DNA from: DASPFV01 sp035620975
GTDB taxonomy: Bacteria; Acidobacteriota; Vicinamibacteria; Vicinamibacterales; 2-12-FULL-66-21
NCBI GenBank assembly: GCA_035620975.1
Contig: DASPFV010000074.1
Location: forward strand, 1-27,937
Direction: 5' to 3'
DNA: 27,937 nucleotides
The translations under genes were made by a program, and so were the position numbers. A model generated the notes under the pieces. It worked only from the letters and a program-made list of their open reading frames with translations. It had not been told where the DNA came from and ran no database searches. Below, piece after piece: positions 24,489-27,937 of the stretch (position 1 is the stretch's first letter; each line of letters opens with the position of its first letter).

Positions 24489-25070
24489 CCGAGCGTGGGC
24501 ATTCTAGCAGCGGCGATGACCTGGGTGCCCCTGTTCCGTGCCCCTGCAGCACTCAATCACCGTGGGGCAGCGGACACGAAGAGCCGCCAAGAGGCCGGGA
24601 CTCGCCGCGAGGACCTCACGTTACTGTCACCAGTGGACCGTATGGATGATGTCTGCAGGCGGGATCTGGTAGTCACCCGCGTCATTGGGCCCGCAACAGC
24701 AGAGCGGGCCAGTCCACATTCCGGGCATACAGTCCACCGCGGAGTCTCTGGCTGAAAAGCGCGTCCCCCTGCGAACCGTGAACGCGTCATCGCCGGAGAA
24801 CACGAGATGGACCTCAGCCCCCGGCGGTCCTCCGCTTCGCAGGGAACGAGCTCGTCTCGCCGGGTCCTGCGTCCCAGCGCTCCCTGTCATACACCGTCGT
24901 CCAGGGCCCTCACGGCTCCGGCGCATCGTAGACGCCGAAGCCGCCCTGGAAGCGCGCGTCAACCACCCGGCAGGATCTGCGACTACAGATGCGCCGCAGC
25001 CGCATTGTACGTGAGACCGGAGCGGGAGCTGATCCTGAGTAGAATATCCGCCTCTGACGCGGAGGGCGAC
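24489..25070. other. 582-nt gap with no firm gene
   Basis: The gap lies between the kinase start (minus) and a Tat-exported protein (plus), so it contains divergent promoters. The only candidate gene is a short minus-strand frame at 24627-24890, listed separately with low confidence. I saw no hairpin series or tandem repeats like those in other gaps. Confidence 0.5.
24627..24890 (-). CDS. Possible small cysteine-rich protein (doubtful)
   Basis: This 87-aa frame starts with ATG at 24890 and ends ...DIIHTVHW. It contains EVHLVFSGDDAFTVRRG and a cysteine-rich CMPGMWTGPLCCCGPND. The last 60 residues look less arginine-rich and more protein-like than the shadow frames in this window, which is the only reason to list it. 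The ribosome site is weak and I recognise no family. It could be a chance frame or the remnant of a gene. Confidence 0.22.
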   Translation of the reverse strand: MTGSAGTQDPARRARSLRSGGPPGAEVHLVFSGDDAFTVRRGTRFSARDSAVDCMPGMWTGPLCCCGPNDAGDYQIPPADIIHTVHW

Positions 25071-26120
25071 GTGACACGACGGGAATGGCTGGAGACGGCT
25101 GGAGCGACGCTGGCCTGGCTGTCGGCCGCCGGCCTGGGCGAGGCCCGCGCCAGGCCTGCCCCGCCGCGCGCCATGCTGAAGAACATGGGCGGCGAAGGGC
25201 CGGGCTTCGCGCACCGGCGCCGCGCGGGCAAGTTCGACATCCTCGAGCACTGCCATGCGCTGGGCCTCGGGGCGGTTCGGCTGACGATCCCGGAGGGCGG
25301 GCCCGACGCGGTCCGCGCGCTCCGAAAAAAGCTCGACGCCTACGGCATGCGGTGCATCGTGAGCGCCGCGCCGCCGCGCGCCGACGCCGAGGTGGCTGCC
25401 TACGAAGCCAGGATCGCGGCCGCCCGCGAGCTGGGAGCGGTCACGACCCACGCCTCGTTCACGCAGCGGCGCTACGAGGAGTTCGACACGTTCGAAGCGT
25501 TCAAGGCCAGCTTCGAGGCGCACAGGAAGTCGGTCGAGCGCGCCGAGCCGATCCTGCGCCGGCACAAGGTCAGGCTGGCGATCGAGAACCACAAGGGCTG
25601 GCGTGCGGCGGAGCACGCCGCGTGGGTCACGCAGGTCGGCAGCGAGTACGTCGGCGTGTGCTACGACTTCGGCAACAACATCGCACTCTGCGAGGATCCG
25701 GAGGACACGTACCGGCTGCTCGCGCCCCTGACCATCTACGTCAGCTTCAAGGACATGGCGGTTGCGCCGTACGAAGACGGCTTCCTGCTCTCCGAGACCG
25801 CGCTGGGGGAGGGGATCCTCGACATTCCGGGCATGGTCAGGGGCCTGCAGCAGCGCGACCCCGACATGATCTTCGCGCTGGAGATGATCACGCGCGAGCC
25901 GCTGAAGATTCCCGTCTTCACGAAGAAGTACTGGGCGACCTTCGACGACCACTCCAGCCCGCTGCCCGGGCGCGATCTCGCCCGGATGCTCGAGATCGTC
26001 CGGACGGCGAGCAAGCCGCTGACGACGACCGCCGGCCTCTCACCGGAGCAGGCGCTGAAGCTCGAAGACGACCTGATCGATCGGTCCATCGCGTACGCCC
26101 GACAGCATCTGTCCTTGTGA
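25071..26120 (+). CDS. Tat-exported TIM-barrel sugar isomerase/epimerase-like protein
   Basis: The 349-aa protein starts with a twin-arginine signal TRREWLETAGATLAWLSAAG (about 2-21), so it is likely exported folded, with its metal. The body is a xylose-isomerase-like (AP endonuclease 2) TIM barrel. Candidate metal ligands are Glu172 and His174 in AIENHKGW, Asp199 in CYDFGNN, and Glu271 in FALEMI; Lys227 lies in VSFKDM. Such proteins epimerise or isomerise sugars or act on inositol-type substrates; the substrate is unknown. The GTG at 25071 is chosen because GGAGG lies 5 nt upstream and it gives a clean Tat signal; upstream in-frame starts only add low-complexity sequence. Confidence 0.88.
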   Translation: MTRREWLETAGATLAWLSAAGLGEARARPAPPRAMLKNMGGEGPGFAHRRRAGKFDILEHCHALGLGAVRLTIPEGGPDAVRALRKKLDAYGMRCIVSAAPPRADAEVAAYEARIAAARELGAVTTHASFTQRRYEEFDTFEAFKASFEAHRKSVERAEPILRRHKVRLAIENHKGWRAAEHAAWVTQVGSEYVGVCYDFGNNIALCEDPEDTYRLLAPLTIYVSFKDMAVAPYEDGFLLSETALGEGILDIPGMVRGLQQRDPDMIFALEMITREPLKIPVFTKKYWATFDDHSSPLPGRDLARMLEIVRTASKPLTTTAGLSPEQALKLEDDLIDRSIAYARQHLSL

Positions 26121-26204
26121 CAGGCCCCGGGCCGCTATGGCTCGGGATCGGGAACGGCGACAGCCGACCCGGACGTCGGGATCAGCGCCGCGAAGCGTTT
26201 GGAG

Positions 26205-26227
26205 CCGGTCCGCTCCTTCAGGACCGG
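26205..26227. terminator. Hairpin between convergent genes
   Basis: CCGGTCC (26205-26211) pairs perfectly with GGACCGG (26221-26227) around a 9-nt loop. It overlaps the stop codon of the VOC gene. It lacks T-runs on either side, so the terminator role is uncertain. Confidence 0.35.
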
Positions 26228-26784
26228 TCTGCCTCATCGGCCGGGCGAGGCCGGCCCGCCAGCAGCTGCTCGATTGCATCCGCGAGGTGCCCGTCGGTGA
26301 TGTGGTGGTCGCCACGGCTCACGCGGAGTGCGTGCGCCGTCATCAGGACGTCCACCGCGCGGAAGCCCTCAGGCGCCTCGAATTTGTAGCACGCGAGCTC
26401 GACCTTCATCCCGTTCGGATCGCGGAGATAGATGGAGTCCATGAAGCCCCGATCGCGCTGGATGAACTCGATGCCCCGAGCGCGCAGCCGATCGGGAGCC
26501 TGCAGGAACGACGCCCGGGACACGTTGAAGGCGATGTGCTCGAGGCAGCCGGCCTCCCGCGGCGCGTCCCGCCCCGCGTCTCCGCCCGCTTCGCTGGTGA
26601 ACACGGTGAGCAGGCGGCCGTCGCCAGGATCGAAGTACAGGTGATTCTCGTCGGGCTTGCCGAGATTCGGCTGCTCGAAGATGAACGGCATCCCGAGCGC
26701 ACCCTCCCAGAAGTCGATGGCGCTCTGCTTCGTCGACCCGACGATGGTGATGTGGTGAAGCCCTTGTACCTGAACCTTCTTCAT
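26218..26784 (-). CDS. VOC-family (glyoxalase/dioxygenase fold) protein
   Basis: The 188-aa cytoplasmic protein holds two beta-alpha-beta-beta-beta modules. Probable metal ligands are His10 or His11 (GLHHITIVG), His83 (LEHIAFNV) and Glu129 (MKVELACYKF), the usual H-H-E triad of VOC ring-cleaving dioxygenases and glyoxalases. FMDSIYLRDPNGMKVEL is a typical second-module ending. Residues ~136-188 form a C-terminal extension (AVDVLMTAHALR, then HHITDGHLADAIEQLL) not usual for a single-domain member. The ATG at 26784 follows AGGAG. It is convergent with the isomerase gene. The substrate is unknown. Confidence 0.88.
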   Translation of the reverse strand: MKKVQVQGLHHITIVGSTKQSAIDFWEGALGMPFIFEQPNLGKPDENHLYFDPGDGRLLTVFTSEAGGDAGRDAPREAGCLEHIAFNVSRASFLQAPDRLRARGIEFIQRDRGFMDSIYLRDPNGMKVELACYKFEAPEGFRAVDVLMTAHALRVSRGDHHITDGHLADAIEQLLAGRPRPADEADRS

Positions 26785-27235
26785 CGCGAGCTCCTGCAGG
26801 TCGAGGGCCCGATCTTGAAACTGGTGCGCTGATCTTAGTTGAAGCCGCGCCGGTCTGCGTTCGGAAACTGGGGTTTGGAGGGCGGATCGCTCGTGACGGA
26901 ATCTGAACCTTGCGCACCAACGTTGGCCGGGTCAGCAGCTGGGGTCGTACCCAGGTGCCGAGGCCGTTCGCGTCGCGCTCGTCGTCGAGCCGCTCACCCT
27001 GCCGCCTGATGCCGACGATGAGGGCGTCGCGGCCGCGCGGCGGATGCCGGACGCGTCGGCTGGCCTGCTTGCCTCCCAGTGTCCTGACCGCGTGGATCGT
27101 GGCATGAGTCCCGGAGCGCGGCGCCCGCATGGCAAGGCGTGAGGAGCGCGCAAATCGGGAATTTGTAGGCGACGAGCCACGCCGCCAGGCGGGATGCCCC
27201 GCCCGGGAGTCATGTCACGAACCACGCGGTCAGGT
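26785..27235. other. 451-nt gap with no gene seen
   Basis: No credible coding region is visible; the open frames are low-complexity on both strands. A short hairpin GGCGGG-ATGC-CCCGCC is at 27188-27203, just past the stop of the permease on the minus strand, without a T-run. The VOC promoter should lie near 26790-26900. Confidence 0.5.
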
Positions 27236-27937
27236 CTAGCCGCGCAGCACCTTGACCGGATCCACGCGCGCTGCGCGACGGGCCGGGACGATGCTGGCGG
27301 CAGCCGCGACTACGATCAACACGGCGCCGACCAGCAGAAAGGTTGCCGGATCGTGGGTCGAGATGCCGAACAGCAGTCCGCGAAACGCCTCCACCACCCA
27401 CAACGACGCGAGCAGGCCGGTCGCAATGCCCGTGAGCGCGACCGCCATCGACTGGCGCAGCACGAGCGCGACGATGTCCCAGACGCGCGCACCGAGCGCC
27501 GAACGGACCCCGATCTCACGCGCGCGCAGCGCGACCGTGTAGGACAGCACGCCGAAGAGCCCGACGCCCGCAATGGCCAGTGCGAAGACGCCGAACGTCG
27601 TCAACAGCACGGCGTACATGCGCGGCCGGCTGAGCGTCGCGGCCACCTTGTCGTCCATCGTCACGACGCCTTCGACGATCGCGGTCGGCGCCGCCTCCTG
27701 CACGGCTGCGCGGACTGATCGGATCAGGTTGCGCGGATCGCCATCGGTCCGGACGACGACCGAGATCTGATCGTTCTGCAGCGGCTGCTGGCTCGCGAGG
27801 AGGAACATCTCCGGTTCGGGCGTATCCGTGACGCTCTGCCGCACCGTGTCGTCGACGATGCCGATGATCCGCCGCTCGACCCGCCGGTCGGGCGGCGCGT
27901 CGGCGTCGGGCACCATCCACCCGAGTGCGCGGCCGTC
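27236..27937 (-). CDS. MacB/FtsX-type ABC transporter permease, C-terminal part
   Basis: Only the C-terminal 233 codons are in the window; the frame stays open to the right edge, so the 5' end is missing. It shows the end of the periplasmic MacB domain (RIIGIVDDTVRQSV, then VVVRTDGDPRNLIRSVRAAV), then the FtsX domain: VLLTTFGVFALAIAGVGLFGVLSYTV, the conserved REIGVRSALGA turn, two more membrane helices and the terminal ARRAARVDPVKVLRG. These permeases pair with an ATPase for export or lipoprotein handling. In Acidobacteriota such permeases often occur as duplicated units without an adjacent ATPase gene; whether that holds here is off the edge. Confidence 0.93.
   Translation of the reverse strand, partial: DGRALGWMVPDADAPPDRRVERRIIGIVDDTVRQSVTDTPEPEMFLLASQQPLQNDQISVVVRTDGDPRNLIRSVRAAVQEAAPTAIVEGVVTMDDKVAATLSRPRMYAVLLTTFGVFALAIAGVGLFGVLSYTVALRAREIGVRSALGARVWDIVALVLRQSMAVALTGIATGLLASLWVVEAFRGLLFGISTHDPATFLLVGAVLIVVAAAASIVPARRAARVDPVKVLRG

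Noticed and set aside
24627..25952. Long 441-codon minus-strand frame opposite the isomerase gene
   Set aside because: Most of it is the shadow of the plus-strand TIM-barrel gene, which has a ribosome site, Tat signal and family motifs. Only the part outside that gene is kept, as a doubtful short frame.

Overview
The window is GC-rich bacterial chromosomal DNA. It opens with the 3' end of a 23S rRNA gene, a complete 5S rRNA gene and its terminator, then carries about 21 protein genes. Three things suggest an Acidobacteriota genome, possibly class Vicinamibacteria: a Ser/Thr kinase with a C-terminal PD40/TolB-like propeller, a MacB/FtsX-type permease of the kind duplicated in that phylum, and gene-poor gaps filled with short degenerate repeats. 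This is inference from gene style, not a placement by phylogeny.

Layout. 1-694: rRNA operon end. 892-5567: two M48 metallopeptidases (one with a GspG-like tail), a bile-acid:sodium-symporter-family transporter and an exported protein of unknown function. 5568-6322: a non-coding stretch packed with inverted repeats, including a roughly 360-nt imperfect palindrome. 6323-9530: a tightly overlapping ureide operon, allantoinase, then a fused allantoicase/OHCU decarboxylase, then hydroxyisourate hydrolase. Together these cover 5-hydroxyisourate to ureidoglycolate plus urea; no uricase is present here. 9550-10083: a DinB-like protein.

10335-17044: an ion and osmotic homeostasis block. On the minus strand lie a DUF2254 membrane protein, an MscS-type channel, KtrB and KtrA. 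Divergent on the plus strand are an AI-2E-family permease and a BON-domain protein. 17405-20799: a dissimilatory nitrite reduction operon, nrfH and nrfA overlapping by 4 nt, then an outer-membrane beta-barrel of the alginate-export type. NrfA has a CxxCH rather than CxxCK first haem site.

20811-21133: a hairpin followed by a degenerate tandem repeat array with inverted copies at its end. 21210-27937: a ferritin-like protein, the kinase/propeller protein, a Tat-exported TIM-barrel isomerase-like protein, a VOC-family protein, and a permease that runs off the right edge.

The best candidates for undescribed biology are the palindrome-dense 5761-6303 region, the pair of covarying palindromes upstream of nrfHA (17231-17296), the repeat array at 20842-21133, and the allantoicase-OHCU decarboxylase fusion. 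No complete new defence or mobile system is visible.
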